A stretch of DNA of 54,568 nucleotides from Ruminococcus sp. GTDB lineage: Bacteria; Bacillota; Clostridia; Oscillospirales; Ruminococcaceae. How positions within the stretch are numbered: the stretch's first letter is position 1; each line of letters begins with the position of its first letter. Positions 25,554-33,838 of the stretch are shown in pieces. The notes under the pieces were generated by a model. That model did no database searches. It was not told the DNA's origin and was given only the letters and a program-made list of their open reading frames with translations. A program made the translations under genes and the position numbers. The stretch spans positions 1-54,568 of the forward strand of contig JAUNOG010000011.1 in the NCBI GenBank assembly GCA_030531185.1, given 5' to 3'.

Positions 25554-26405
25554 ATGACAATAGGCGAACAGATCCAGAATATCCGAATAAAAAAAGGCTT
25601 GACGCAGGAACGGCTTGCGGAAATGCTGGAGGTTTCAAGACAGTCGGTATCAAAATGGGAACTTGGACAGGCTGTGCCCGATGTGGATAAAATTATCCGT
25701 ATGAGTGAGCTGTTCGACGTTTCTACCGATACTCTGCTGCTGCGCAGCGCCGAGGATATACAGGAAAATAAAAATCCTCTGCATTTAGGGTGCGTTTATC
25801 TTGTGGTCAAGGATTTTGAAAAGTCGGTGGAGTTTTACGAAAAATTTCTCGGCACAAAGGTCGACAACCGCTGCCGCAGCGGGAACAAGTTTGTGGAGTT
25901 TTATATTGACGACAAGTGCATCGCTCTGATGAATGAAAGTAATCTTATCGGACACTGCACAGACCTGAACAGTCCCTATAAATTCGTACAGAATTTCTGG
26001 GTAGAGGATCTATTGACGGAGCACGAGCGCGTAAAGGCTCTGAATATAGGCAAGGTCACGGAGATTTTAGAGGCGTATCCCACGTATCACTATTTTCATC
26101 TTACCGACCCCGACAACAATATTATCGAGGTCACAGGAGGTTATCATATGGACGTTAATGTATGTCAAAGCTGCGGAATGAAAATGCAGGCGGGAGATTT
26201 CGGCACAAATGCAGACGGCGGAGAAAGCAGTGAGTACTGCAAATACTGTTTTGAAAACGGAAAATTTTTAGGAGCGCAGACTCTCGAGGAAAAAATTGAA
26301 AGCAACATCAGATTTTGGGTAGACGAAGAGAACGGAATAACCGAGGATATCGCAAGGCAGAAGCTCCGCGAATTTTTCCCTACGCTTAAACGCTGGAAAA
26401 AGTAA
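25554..26405 (+). CDS. XRE HTH - glyoxalase/VOC - zinc-ribbon fusion protein
   Basis: 283 residues with three parts. Residues 1-65 are an XRE/Cro HTH (LTQERLAEMLEVSRQSVSKWE). Residues about 76-196 are a glyoxalase/bleomycin-resistance (VOC) domain starting LGCVYLVVKDFEKSVEFYEKFLG and ending DPDNNIIEVTGGY. The last 85 residues are a zinc ribbon, CQSCGMKM with SEYCKYCFENGKF, of the same type as in the gene at 27199. The VOC domain could sense a small molecule and the HTH regulate a target. It starts after GGGAGG. It is 1.4 kb from the MATE pump gene. Confidence 0.85.
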   Translation: MTIGEQIQNIRIKKGLTQERLAEMLEVSRQSVSKWELGQAVPDVDKIIRMSELFDVSTDTLLLRSAEDIQENKNPLHLGCVYLVVKDFEKSVEFYEKFLGTKVDNRCRSGNKFVEFYIDDKCIALMNESNLIGHCTDLNSPYKFVQNFWVEDLLTEHERVKALNIGKVTEILEAYPTYHYFHLTDPDNNIIEVTGGYHMDVNVCQSCGMKMQAGDFGTNADGGESSEYCKYCFENGKFLGAQTLEEKIESNIRFWVDEENGITEDIARQKLREFFPTLKRWKK

Positions 26406-26488
26406 TATGACGTACTCTCTGATTACTGCGGGGAAATTCCCGAGGGTTATGATGTTCTCAGACCTATAAAGATAAAATAATAAAAATT

Positions 26489-26520
26489 GGGCGCAGAGGG
26501 TAACTTCTGCGCCTGTTTTC
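26489..26520 (+). terminator. Terminator after the fusion gene
   Basis: GGCGCAGA (26490-26497) with TCTGCGCC (26506-26513), followed by TGTTTTC. Confidence 0.75.
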
Positions 26521-26523
26521 ATA

Positions 26524-26564
26524 TTGACATATCTGCAATCATATGGTATAATTATGGTATAATA
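26524..26564 (+). promoter_or_regulatory. Promoter and direct repeat of toxin-antitoxin pair
   Basis: TTGACA (26524-26529), 17 bases, TATAAT (26547-26552). The decamer ATGGTATAAT is repeated at 26543-26552 and 26555-26564 across and after the -10 box, a likely autoregulatory site. Confidence 0.7.
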
Positions 26565-26582
26565 AGACCAAGGAGATGACTT

Positions 26583-26843
26583 ATGCCAAAAATTATTCCC
26601 ATTAAGGATTTGAAAAATACGGGCGAAATATCTGAACTGTGTCATAGCAGTAATGAACCGATCTTTGTTACCAAAAACGGATACAGCGATATGGTCGTAA
26701 TGTCGGATAAAACCTATGATGAAATTATGGAAAAACTGCGTCTTTATCAGCTGATAGCGGAAAGCGAAAAGGACGTTGAAAACGGCAGACTTGCTGACGG
26801 AGAAACCGTGTTCGGTGCGCTGAGGGAAAAGTATGAGTACTGA
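26583..26843 (+). CDS. Antitoxin, Phd/YefM family
   Basis: 86 residues. The N-terminal half has the Phd/YefM fold (PIKDLKNTGEISELCHSS, then EPIFVTKNGYSDMVVMS), which binds DNA; the C-terminal half is the helical toxin-binding tail. The start follows AAGGAGATG. The gene overlaps the toxin start by 11 bases, and together they form a type II module with the promoter at 26524. Confidence 0.88.
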   Translation: MPKIIPIKDLKNTGEISELCHSSNEPIFVTKNGYSDMVVMSDKTYDEIMEKLRLYQLIAESEKDVENGRLADGETVFGALREKYEY

Positions 26844-27162
26844 TAACAAAATCCTGTTTACTCTGAAGGCTCAAGAGGATTTGAACGGTATTTTTGATTA
26901 TATTTACAATAATTTGTATTCCCCTCAGGCGGCAAGACGGATAATGAGACTGATTGACGACAGTATTAACAGACTTGCGGATTTTCCTATGTCCTGTCCT
27001 TTGATAGACGATTTCTGCCTTGCTCAGAAAGGGTACAGAAAGCTTGTTGCGGATAAGTATATTGTTATTTACAAATTCAGAGAGGAAAAATCGGAAGTTA
27101 TAATTCATAGAATAATAAACGGAAAGGTTGATTATTTGCCGCTGCTGAGCGGTCAAGTATAA
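26833..27162 (+). CDS. Toxin, RelE/ParE family
   Basis: 109 residues of the RelE/ParE superfamily. Marks are the N-terminal FTLKAQEDLNGIFDYI and NLYSPQAARRIMRLID, the central GYRKLVADKYIVIYKF and the C-terminal IIHRIINGKVDY. The RYRVIY-like core with terminal arginine is closer to ParE/RelE of the YoeB-neighbour kind; whether it cleaves ribosomal mRNA or poisons gyrase cannot be told. The ATG lies within the antitoxin gene. Confidence 0.88.
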   Translation: MSTDNKILFTLKAQEDLNGIFDYIYNNLYSPQAARRIMRLIDDSINRLADFPMSCPLIDDFCLAQKGYRKLVADKYIVIYKFREEKSEVIIHRIINGKVDYLPLLSGQV

Positions 27163-27194
27163 CAGGCGCGGGAATTTAGCTCCCTGCGCCTGTT
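27161..27194. terminator. Bidirectional terminator
   Basis: AACAGGCGC-GGGA (27161-27173) pairs with TCCC-TGCGCCTGTT (27181-27194) with one bulge. It lies between the convergent toxin gene and XRE-zinc-ribbon gene. Confidence 0.75.
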
Positions 27195-27198
27195 AATA

Positions 27199-27651
27199 TT
27201 ATGTTTCTTTTCTATTCCAATGCTCCAGCTTTGGAATTATACCCGCAAAATACTCTCTTGCCTTTTCGGGCGGGAAATTCTCATTGGACATATGCTCTGC
27301 AAGAAAATCCAGAATATCGTCTAGGGATTTGTAGACAAATTCGCCGTCTGTATAGCACCATTTGCAGTAGCTTTCATTAAAGTCTCCGTCGGGTTCGCGG
27401 CTGATGAAGCCGTCGTCGTCAAGGGGCATTCCGCAGCACTGGCATATAAGCTTTCTGGGAGAGCCTAACAGCGTGTTGACAGAAACGTCAAAGATCTTGG
27501 ATATTTCCTTGAGAGTTTCGATATCAGGCGTAGTTTCGCCGTTTTCCCAGCGTGACACAGCCTGTCGGGTCACAAACAGCTTCTGCGCCATTTCATTCTG
27601 AGACAGATTGTTTTGTATTCTGATATTTTTTAAAACTTCGTTGGTTTTCAT
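27199..27651 (-). CDS. XRE HTH - zinc-ribbon regulator
   Basis: 150 residues. Residues 1-65 are an XRE HTH (LSQNEMAQKLFVTRQAVSRWENGETTPD), followed by a zinc ribbon with CQCCGMPL and YCKWCYTDGEF and a helical end. It is a shorter paralogue of the fusion protein at 25554, lacking the VOC domain. It starts after GGAGGG and is divergent from a MATE gene. A 21-bp palindrome overlaps its -35 box, suggesting that it controls itself and perhaps the pump. Confidence 0.88.
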   Translation of the reverse strand: MKTNEVLKNIRIQNNLSQNEMAQKLFVTRQAVSRWENGETTPDIETLKEISKIFDVSVNTLLGSPRKLICQCCGMPLDDDGFISREPDGDFNESYCKWCYTDGEFVYKSLDDILDFLAEHMSNENFPPEKAREYFAGIIPKLEHWNRKET

Positions 27652-27670
27652 AAAACCCCTCCTTTATTTT

Positions 27671-27699
27671 AGTATAAACCGCATTGCCCGTCAGGTCAA
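27671..27699 (-). promoter_or_regulatory. Promoter of XRE-zinc-ribbon gene
   Basis: On the minus strand TTGACC (27699-27694), 17 bases, TATACT (27676-27671). Confidence 0.65.
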
Positions 27700-27717
27700 G
27701 CAACAGCCTGTTGCTTG
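27697..27717. promoter_or_regulatory. Palindromic operator between XRE regulator and MATE genes
   Basis: CAAGCAACAG, one base, CTGTTGCTTG: a perfect 10-bp inverted repeat that overlaps the -35 box of the regulator promoter. Confidence 0.65.
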
Positions 27718-27816
27718 TGAATATTCACAAAAACTTAATGCATTTTCTGTGCAATTATGATATAATAAAAAGGTTAAAGTAATATTATAGTATAATTGTA
27801 TAGAAAGTGGGATTGT

Positions 27817-29211
27817 ATGGAAAATTTGAAGGAAAACAAAATGGGAACTCAGCCCGTCGGCAGTCTGCTGCTTACAATGTCTCTGCCGATTATGATCTCA
27901 ATGCTGGTTCAGGCGCTTTACAACGTGGTGGACAGCATTTTCGTGGCAAAAATCAGCGAGGACGCTCTAACTGCGGTATCTCTAGCTTTCCCTGTGCAGA
28001 ATTTAATGATTGCGATCGGAGCGGGTACGGGAGTGGGTATCAATGCCCTGCTGTCAAAATCTCTTGGAGAGAAAAATTTTGAAAGAGCAAATCACGCGGC
28101 AAATAACGGTATTTTTCTTATTCTGCCCGAATTTATTATTTTCCTGCTGTTCGGTCTTTTCTTTACGGAGACTTTTTACCGCGCGCAGACCTCCGATGCT
28201 GTGGTCATAGGCTATGGCAAGGAATATATGTCCGTCGTATGTCTTTTAAGTCTGGGATCGTTTGCACAGATGACCTTTGAAAAACTCTTGCAGGCTACGG
28301 GAAAAACTATTTTTTCTATGTTTACTCAGGGTATCGGAGCTATCATCAATATTATTCTTGATCCCTGTTTCATATTCGGACCGGGCTTTTTCCCGAAGCT
28401 TGGAGTTCAGGGCGCGGCGCTGGCGACGATCATCGGACAGTTCGCGGCGGCGGGGCTTGGATTATTCTTTAACATAAGATTTAACAAAGAGATAACAATT
28501 AATCCAAAGCAATATAGTCCTAAAATTTCAATAATCAAGAATATTTATGCAGTGGGTCTGCCGTCTATCATAATGCAGTCCATAGGCTCGGTAATGACCT
28601 TTGGCTTAAACAAAATCCTTATCGGATTTTCAAAGACAGCAGTGGCGCTCTTCGGCGTGTACTTTAAGCTCCAGAGCTTTATCTTTTTGCCTGTTTACGG
28701 TCTTAATAACGGACTTATTCCTATTATGGCATACAATTACGGTGCACGCAGAAAAAGGCGTATCTTGGGAACTATGAAGTACGCTTTTATATATGCGGTG
28801 TCGATTATGGCTGTGGGAACGCTTATAATGCAGGTCTTCCCGACTGCTCTGCTAGGTCTTTTCGAGGCAAGCGATAATATGCTGGAGATCGGCGTTCCCG
28901 CTCTGAGGATAATCAGTCTGCACTTTATTATGGCGGCGTTCGGCATTATCCTTTCCTCGTCTCTGCAAGGCTTGGGACACGGTGTTTACGCTATGATAAT
29001 GTCCTTTACAAGACAGCTTGTGGTACTGCTGCCTGCGGCTTATCTGCTGTCCAAAACGGGAAATCTTGACGCAGTCTGGTGGGCCTTCCTTATTGCCGAG
29101 TGCTTCTCGGTGACGGTGGGAGTTATAAGCTTTACCGGCGTTAAGAGGAAACAGATCGACGGTATGGAGGATATTTCCGAAAGGAAAACTGCGGAGGCTG
29201 TAAATGGCTAA
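27817..29211 (+). CDS. MATE-family efflux transporter
   Basis: About 464 residues with twelve predicted membrane helices, the MATE arrangement of two six-helix halves. The N-terminal PVGSLLLTMSLPIMISMLVQALYN and VDSIFVAKI are typical of the DinF/NorM-like clostridial branch. It would export cationic drugs or metabolites using Na+ or H+ gradients. ATG 27817 is preferred over a TTG at 27796. It is divergent from the XRE-zinc-ribbon regulator and its end overlaps the pseudouridine-synthase start by 8 bases. Confidence 0.92.
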   Translation: MENLKENKMGTQPVGSLLLTMSLPIMISMLVQALYNVVDSIFVAKISEDALTAVSLAFPVQNLMIAIGAGTGVGINALLSKSLGEKNFERANHAANNGIFLILPEFIIFLLFGLFFTETFYRAQTSDAVVIGYGKEYMSVVCLLSLGSFAQMTFEKLLQATGKTIFSMFTQGIGAIINIILDPCFIFGPGFFPKLGVQGAALATIIGQFAAAGLGLFFNIRFNKEITINPKQYSPKISIIKNIYAVGLPSIIMQSIGSVMTFGLNKILIGFSKTAVALFGVYFKLQSFIFLPVYGLNNGLIPIMAYNYGARRKRRILGTMKYAFIYAVSIMAVGTLIMQVFPTALLGLFEASDNMLEIGVPALRIISLHFIMAAFGIILSSSLQGLGHGVYAMIMSFTRQLVVLLPAAYLLSKTGNLDAVWWAFLIAECFSVTVGVISFTGVKRKQIDGMEDISERKTAEAVNG

Positions 29212-29941
29212 AAACGGCGTTTTTATGAGACTTGACAAGCTTGTGTCCTCACAGCTTTACGGGGTGTCCAGAGCGGACGTGAAAAAGCTCTGCCTGAAGA
29301 AAAAGGTCTCCGTCAACGGCAAGCTTATGGCTCGCTCGGACGTTAAAGTAAGTACTGAGGACGAAATTTACATTGACGGCGAAAGACTTGTTTACAAGGA
29401 GCATATTTATATTATGATGAACAAGCCGCAGGGCGTCGTCTGCTCCACCAAGGACGGCGGGAGCAGGACGGTTCTGGAGCTTGTACCCGAAAAACTGCGG
29501 AGAGAGGGGCTGTTTCCTGCGGGCAGGCTCGATAAGGACACAGAGGGCTTTGTGCTTATCACAGACGACGGAGAGCTGTCTCACAGAATGCTGTCCCCAA
29601 AAAGCCACGTACCCAAAACTTATTTTGTCCGCCTTGAAAAGCCGTGGCAGGAAAGCTATAAGGATATTATGGCGGAGGGTATGATAATCGAGGGCGATAA
29701 CGGGAAGGAAAAATGTCTTCCCGCTGAGTTTACAGGCTCGGAGGACAGCGAGTTTGAGTGTACCCTTGTTCTTCACGAGGGAAAGTTTCATCAGGTTAAA
29801 AGAATGTTTGGAACTCTTGGCAATAAAGTGATATTTTTAAAACGAACGCACATCGGAGGTCTCGCTCTCGACGAAAAACTTGCCCTCGGAGAATGTTTGG
29901 AGATAATGCACAAAGATGTTGAAAAATTATTGACGTGCTAA
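29204..29941 (+). CDS. Pseudouridine synthase, RsuA/RluB family
   Basis: 245 residues. An S4 RNA-binding domain (about 9-65, MRLDKLVSSQLYG and KVSVNGKLM) precedes the catalytic domain. The catalytic Asp lies in AGRLDKDTEGFVLITDDG. It converts a uridine of ribosomal RNA to pseudouridine; similarity to RsuA suggests U516 of 16S rRNA, but RluB/RluE targets cannot be excluded. ATG 29204 has CGGAGG 6 bases upstream, inside the end of the MATE gene, so the two are coupled. Confidence 0.9.
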   Translation: MAKNGVFMRLDKLVSSQLYGVSRADVKKLCLKKKVSVNGKLMARSDVKVSTEDEIYIDGERLVYKEHIYIMMNKPQGVVCSTKDGGSRTVLELVPEKLRREGLFPAGRLDKDTEGFVLITDDGELSHRMLSPKSHVPKTYFVRLEKPWQESYKDIMAEGMIIEGDNGKEKCLPAEFTGSEDSEFECTLVLHEGKFHQVKRMFGTLGNKVIFLKRTHIGGLALDEKLALGECLEIMHKDVEKLLTC

Positions 29942-30111
29942 GTGAACGTCTGTAAATTAATGACAAATGTTTTGCTTTTTTCGTCAATATACATAAGTAC
30001 CAATAGGAAAGTTTAGTAAAAAAAACTCTTGCGGGTACGGCAAAAATTTGTTATTATTATATTGTAGCTAATGTGGATATTAGTAAAATTTCAATAGGGA
30101 GGTTCTTTTTA

Positions 30112-31254
30112 ATGGCAAGTGTATCATTAAGAGAAATTTATAAGAAGTACGCAGGCGGCGTTATTGCCGTATCGGACTTTAACATTGAGATCAAGGATAA
30201 GGAGTTCATTATCCTCGTAGGCCCTTCAGGCTGCGGAAAGTCTACAACGCTTAGAATGATCGCGGGTCTTGAGGAGATCAGCGAGGGCGAGCTTTATATC
30301 GGCGACAGACTGGTCAACGATATCGCTCCTAAGGACAGAGATATTGCGATGGTATTTCAGAACTACGCTCTGTATCCTCATATGACAGTTTTCGAGAATA
30401 TGGCGTTCGGTCTTAAGCTCCGTAAGGTTCCTAAGGACGAAATTGCAAGAAAGGTTGAAGAAGCTGCAAGAATTCTTGACATCGCTCACCTGCTGGACAG
30501 AAAGCCGAAGGCTCTCTCCGGCGGACAGAGACAGAGAGTTGCGCTCGGAAGAGCTATCGTTCGTGAGCCTCAGGTATTCCTTCTTGACGAGCCTCTTTCA
30601 AACCTCGACGCTAAGCTGAGAGCTCAGATGAGAACCGAGATCTCGAAGCTCCACAAGAAACTGGGTACAACATTTATCTACGTAACCCACGACCAGACAG
30701 AGGCTATGACAATGGGCGACCGTATCGTAGTTATGAAGGACGGTTACATTCAGCAGATCGACACTCCTACAAACCTTTACAATAACCCTGTTAACCAGTT
30801 CGTTGCAGGATTTATCGGTTCGCCTCAGATGAACTTCATCGACGCTAAGCTGCTCAAGATCGACGGCAAGTATGTTGTTGAGTTCGGTTCTGAGGACACA
30901 AAGACATCGAGAGGCGTTAAGTACACAGTAGAAGTTCCTGAGGCTAAGGCTGATCCTGAGGCTCTTGAGCCGCTGGTAGATCAGGAAATTGTTCTCGGCG
31001 TACGTCCTGAGTGCATTCACGATGAGGAGATGTTCATTTCTGCCGCTAAGACAGGTATTATCAATACAACTGTTGAAGTAACTGAAATGATGGGCGCTGA
31101 AACATATCTGTATCTCAACTGCGAGGGTATTCCGCTCACAGCAAGAGTTTCCCCAAGATCGACAGCTCGTCCGCAGGACGATATTCAGGTCGCTATCGAT
31201 CCTAACAGAATTCACATCTTCGATAAGGAGACTGAGAAGTCTGTTATCAACTGA
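30112..31254 (+). CDS. ABC transporter ATPase, sugar type (MsmK/UgpC/MalK-like)
   Basis: About 380 residues. Walker [10 protein letters not shown], signature LSGGQRQR, Walker [17 protein letters not shown], switch VTHDQTEAM, and a C-terminal TOBE/regulatory domain. Such ATPases energise carbohydrate import. No permease or binding-protein genes are near, so it is probably a shared ATPase that serves several sugar ABC systems in trans, as MsmK does in streptococci. ATG 30112 follows GGGAGG; the frame extends 13 codons further without a ribosome site. Codon choice is biased (many GTT/GCT/AAG), as in highly expressed genes. Confidence 0.93.
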   Translation: MASVSLREIYKKYAGGVIAVSDFNIEIKDKEFIILVGPSGCGKSTTLRMIAGLEEISEGELYIGDRLVNDIAPKDRDIAMVFQNYALYPHMTVFENMAFGLKLRKVPKDEIARKVEEAARILDIAHLLDRKPKALSGGQRQRVALGRAIVREPQVFLLDEPLSNLDAKLRAQMRTEISKLHKKLGTTFIYVTHDQTEAMTMGDRIVVMKDGYIQQIDTPTNLYNNPVNQFVAGFIGSPQMNFIDAKLLKIDGKYVVEFGSEDTKTSRGVKYTVEVPEAKADPEALEPLVDQEIVLGVRPECIHDEEMFISAAKTGIINTTVEVTEMMGAETYLYLNCEGIPLTARVSPRSTARPQDDIQVAIDPNRIHIFDKETEKSVIN

Positions 31255-31273
31255 TAATAAGTATGTTTTATAG

Positions 31274-31305
31274 CAAAAAGTACGGTTTTCGCCGTACTTT
31301 TTGTG
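31274..31305 (+). terminator. Terminator of the sugar-ABC ATPase gene
   Basis: CAAAAAGTACGG (31274-31285) with CCGTACTTTTTG (31292-31303), a perfect 12-bp stem with T run. Confidence 0.85.
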
Positions 31306-31350
31306 TTTACGGATAATGAAACCGTTTACGGGACAGAAAGGAATAAAATT

Positions 31351-32616
31351 ATGAAAATGAAAAAACTTCTTGCCCTTGCGGCGGCTTGTGCGGTAGCGGT
31401 AAGCTCGTTTGCGGCTTGCGGAGGAAATTCCGACGACAGCGAAAGCAAGACGGACAGCACGGCGGAAAGCGTGGCTGAAGAAAGCTCCGCTGTTGAAAAG
31501 ATACCCGAAACAGACGAGGAATGGCATCAGGCAATGCTGAACAAGGCTATGGTTTCCTACGGCAACACCTATATGATGCAGGACGTTATCAAGCGCGCTC
31601 AGGCAGGGGAGGAGGTCACGATCGCGTATCTCGGAGGTTCTATTACCGAGGGTATCTCGGCAGGCCCCGAGGACTGCTACGCAAAGCTTACCTATAATCA
31701 TTTTGCCGAAACGTTTGGTACGGGCGATAACGTCAAATATCACAACGCAGGATTAAGCGGTACGCCTTCAAAGCTGGGAATTCTCAGGCTTGACAGGGAC
31801 GTTCTTGCCGAAGACCCGGACGTGGTGTTCATTGAATTTGCAGTAAACGACGGCTCGGAGCCTGATTATCAGAACGCATACGAGTCCATAGTCCAGACGC
31901 TTTTGCAGAGGAATATTGCGGTTGTTCTGCTGTTTTCCGTAACCGCTGAGGACTACTCTGCTCAGGATTATATGAAGGAGATCGGCTATGCTTACAATCT
32001 GCCGATGATCTCTTACTGCGACGCTCTGAGATATCTTTTTGAGAATGACAGAATGACTTGGCAGGATTTCTCCGACGACCAGTCGCACCCCAATGTAGAG
32101 GGTCACAAGCTGGTTGCCGAAATGGTAAATTATTACTTTGACACTGTAATGGACGTAGAGCCGACGGGCGAATATATTATGCCTATGGACTATGTTTATT
32201 CTCCCAGAGAGATAAACGCTCATATGGTTGAAAATGACGGTATAACTCCTGTAAGTCTGGGAAGCTGGACTGAGGGTTCGGAGATCGCAAGCTTTACAAA
32301 GGGCTGGTCTCACAAATCAGACGCAGGAAACGAACCTATCGTCTTTGAAATGGACGCAAAATTCGTCTATATGATATATCACGAGGCAAAGCAAGGCAAT
32401 TTCGGAAAGCTCCACGTTAAGATCACCGTTGACGGAGAGGTCTATGATGAATGCGACTATGAGGTCCTTAGCCCGAACGGCTGGGGCAACGCTCAGGTGC
32501 AAAATATTGCTATGGAGCCGACAAATACCAAGTACAGAGTTGAGATATCTATGGCAGAGGGCGACGAAGAGACCTTTGCTGAAATTCTGGGATTTGGATA
32601 TACGGCAGACGAGTGA
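31351..32616 (+). CDS. SGNH/GDSL-hydrolase lipoprotein
   Basis: About 421 residues. A lipoprotein signal (LALAAACAVAVSSFAAC, Cys anchor) is followed by a Ser/Glu linker. The SGNH hydrolase blocks are present: block I YLGGSITEG (nucleophile Ser), block II NAGLSGT (Gly), block III EFAVNDG (Asn) and block V DDQSHPN (Asp, His). A beta-sandwich-like C-terminal domain of about 120 residues follows. It is likely an extracellular deacetylase/esterase acting on plant or host glycans. ATG 31351 is 8 bases after AAAGGAA. It stands alone, with terminators on both sides. Confidence 0.88.
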   Translation: MKMKKLLALAAACAVAVSSFAACGGNSDDSESKTDSTAESVAEESSAVEKIPETDEEWHQAMLNKAMVSYGNTYMMQDVIKRAQAGEEVTIAYLGGSITEGISAGPEDCYAKLTYNHFAETFGTGDNVKYHNAGLSGTPSKLGILRLDRDVLAEDPDVVFIEFAVNDGSEPDYQNAYESIVQTLLQRNIAVVLLFSVTAEDYSAQDYMKEIGYAYNLPMISYCDALRYLFENDRMTWQDFSDDQSHPNVEGHKLVAEMVNYYFDTVMDVEPTGEYIMPMDYVYSPREINAHMVENDGITPVSLGSWTEGSEIASFTKGWSHKSDAGNEPIVFEMDAKFVYMIYHEAKQGNFGKLHVKITVDGEVYDECDYEVLSPNGWGNAQVQNIAMEPTNTKYRVEISMAEGDEETFAEILGFGYTADE

Positions 32617-32631
32617 TGAACGGTTGAATTG

Positions 32632-32668
32632 TAAAGCTCCTCGAATGATCGGGGAGCTTTAGTTTTTG
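32632..32668 (+). terminator. Terminator of the SGNH-hydrolase gene
   Basis: TAAAGCTCC (32632-32640) with GGAGCTTTA (32653-32661), then GTTTTTG. Confidence 0.85.
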
Positions 32669-32692
32669 CCGTTTCGTTTGTGGAAGTTTAAC

Positions 32693-32726
32693 GATAAAAA
32701 ACAGGCAGTTAATAAACTGCCCGTTA
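32693..32726 (-). terminator. Terminator at the end of the urt operon
   Basis: On the minus strand AACGGGCAGTT and AACTGCCTGTT pair around TATT and are followed by TTTTTATCG. Confidence 0.8.
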
Positions 32727-32732
32727 AATCAG

Positions 32733-33806
32733 TTATGATTTTAAAAAGAAAAGCCGGAATTCCGCACCTTTATCGACTTTGCCGTATGCTTCGACTTTAC
32801 CGCCGTGACGCCGCATAATGCGGTCCACCAGCGCAAGACCTACGCCGCTGCCGTCAAATTCCTCTGCCATATGCAGACGCTGAAAAATTTTGAAAAGCTT
32901 ATCGCTGTATGCCATATCGAACCCTACGCCGTTGTCCTTTATGGAAATAATATTGTATTCGTCGTTTGGGATCGAGGCGACCGTGATAACTGCATTGCGC
33001 CTCGGCGCAGTGAACTTGAATGCATTGGAAATAACGTTTTTCACCAGCATTTCGATAAGAACGGCGTCACCTGTTATCGGCGGCAGCTCGCCCATTATCA
33101 GCGAAATATTCCGCTGTGGCTCGGAGGATAGCTGTTCGTTAAATACGCTGTTGATTATATACTCCATATCGAGTGTTTCAAACTCGGGAGTAATATTGCA
33201 CATTTTGGAGAAATTCAGCAGCCGTTCGATCATCACAATAAGCTTTGTGGACTTGTCGCTTATCATATCGGTGATTTTAATGACATTTTCGTTTTGATTT
33301 TCTCCAAGCTCGTTTTTCAAGGTGTCGATAAGCATATTTATCACATTCAGCGGAGATTTCAGGTCGTGGGAAACTGCCGAGCAGAACAGCCTTAGTTCGT
33401 TGTTCGACGCCGCCAATGCCTGCGCTTTCCGCGATATATCCAGATGCGTTTTTACGCGGGCAAGATATTCCTCGGGAATAAACGGCTTTACGACATAATC
33501 GCAGCCTCCGCATTCAAAGCCCTGCCTGATAACGTCTCTGTTGGTCTCGGCAGTAAGAAAAATCACGGGGATATCCGCCGTTTCACTGTTGGATTTTATT
33601 TTTCTGCAAAGCTCCAGACCGTCCATACCCTCCATTCGGATATCCAGCATAATAAGATCAGGCCGCCTGCTTTTTAGAAATTCAAGCGCAGATGATCCGT
33701 CTGTTACGGCATAAACTTTATATCCCTCGTTTTTCAGTATAGCGCCTGCAAAGGCTATGTGTTCGGGTATATCGTCTACTATCAGTATATCCGCTTTTGA
33801 ATTCAT
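32733..33806 (-). CDS. Receiver - histidine kinase protein
   Basis: 357 residues, cytosolic, with the order reversed relative to classic hybrids. Residues about 5-120 are a receiver (LIMLDIRMEGMDG holds the phospho-Asp). A short coiled coil leads to the HisKA domain (AVSHDLKSPLNVI, phospho-His) and the HATPase (NAFKFTA N box, KDNGVGFDMA, GSGVGLAL). It lacks membrane helices. It is the last gene on the strand after urtE, 32 bases apart, so it may be made with the urea transporter. Such proteins usually relay signals from other kinases; partner unknown. Confidence 0.88.
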   Translation of the reverse strand: MNSKADILIVDDIPEHIAFAGAILKNEGYKVYAVTDGSSALEFLKSRRPDLIMLDIRMEGMDGLELCRKIKSNSETADIPVIFLTAETNRDVIRQGFECGGCDYVVKPFIPEEYLARVKTHLDISRKAQALAASNNELRLFCSAVSHDLKSPLNVINMLIDTLKNELGENQNENVIKITDMISDKSTKLIVMIERLLNFSKMCNITPEFETLDMEYIINSVFNEQLSSEPQRNISLIMGELPPITGDAVLIEMLVKNVISNAFKFTAPRRNAVITVASIPNDEYNIISIKDNGVGFDMAYSDKLFKIFQRLHMAEEFDGSGVGLALVDRIMRRHGGKVEAYGKVDKGAEFRLFFLKS

Positions 33807-33838
33807 TTCACGTTTCCTCTTTTCCTCCGTATCATACG

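Noticed and set aside
30598-31743. A 381-codon minus-strand open frame across the sugar-ABC ATPase and SGNH genes
   Set aside because: It crosses two real genes and a terminator antisense and has no coding features.
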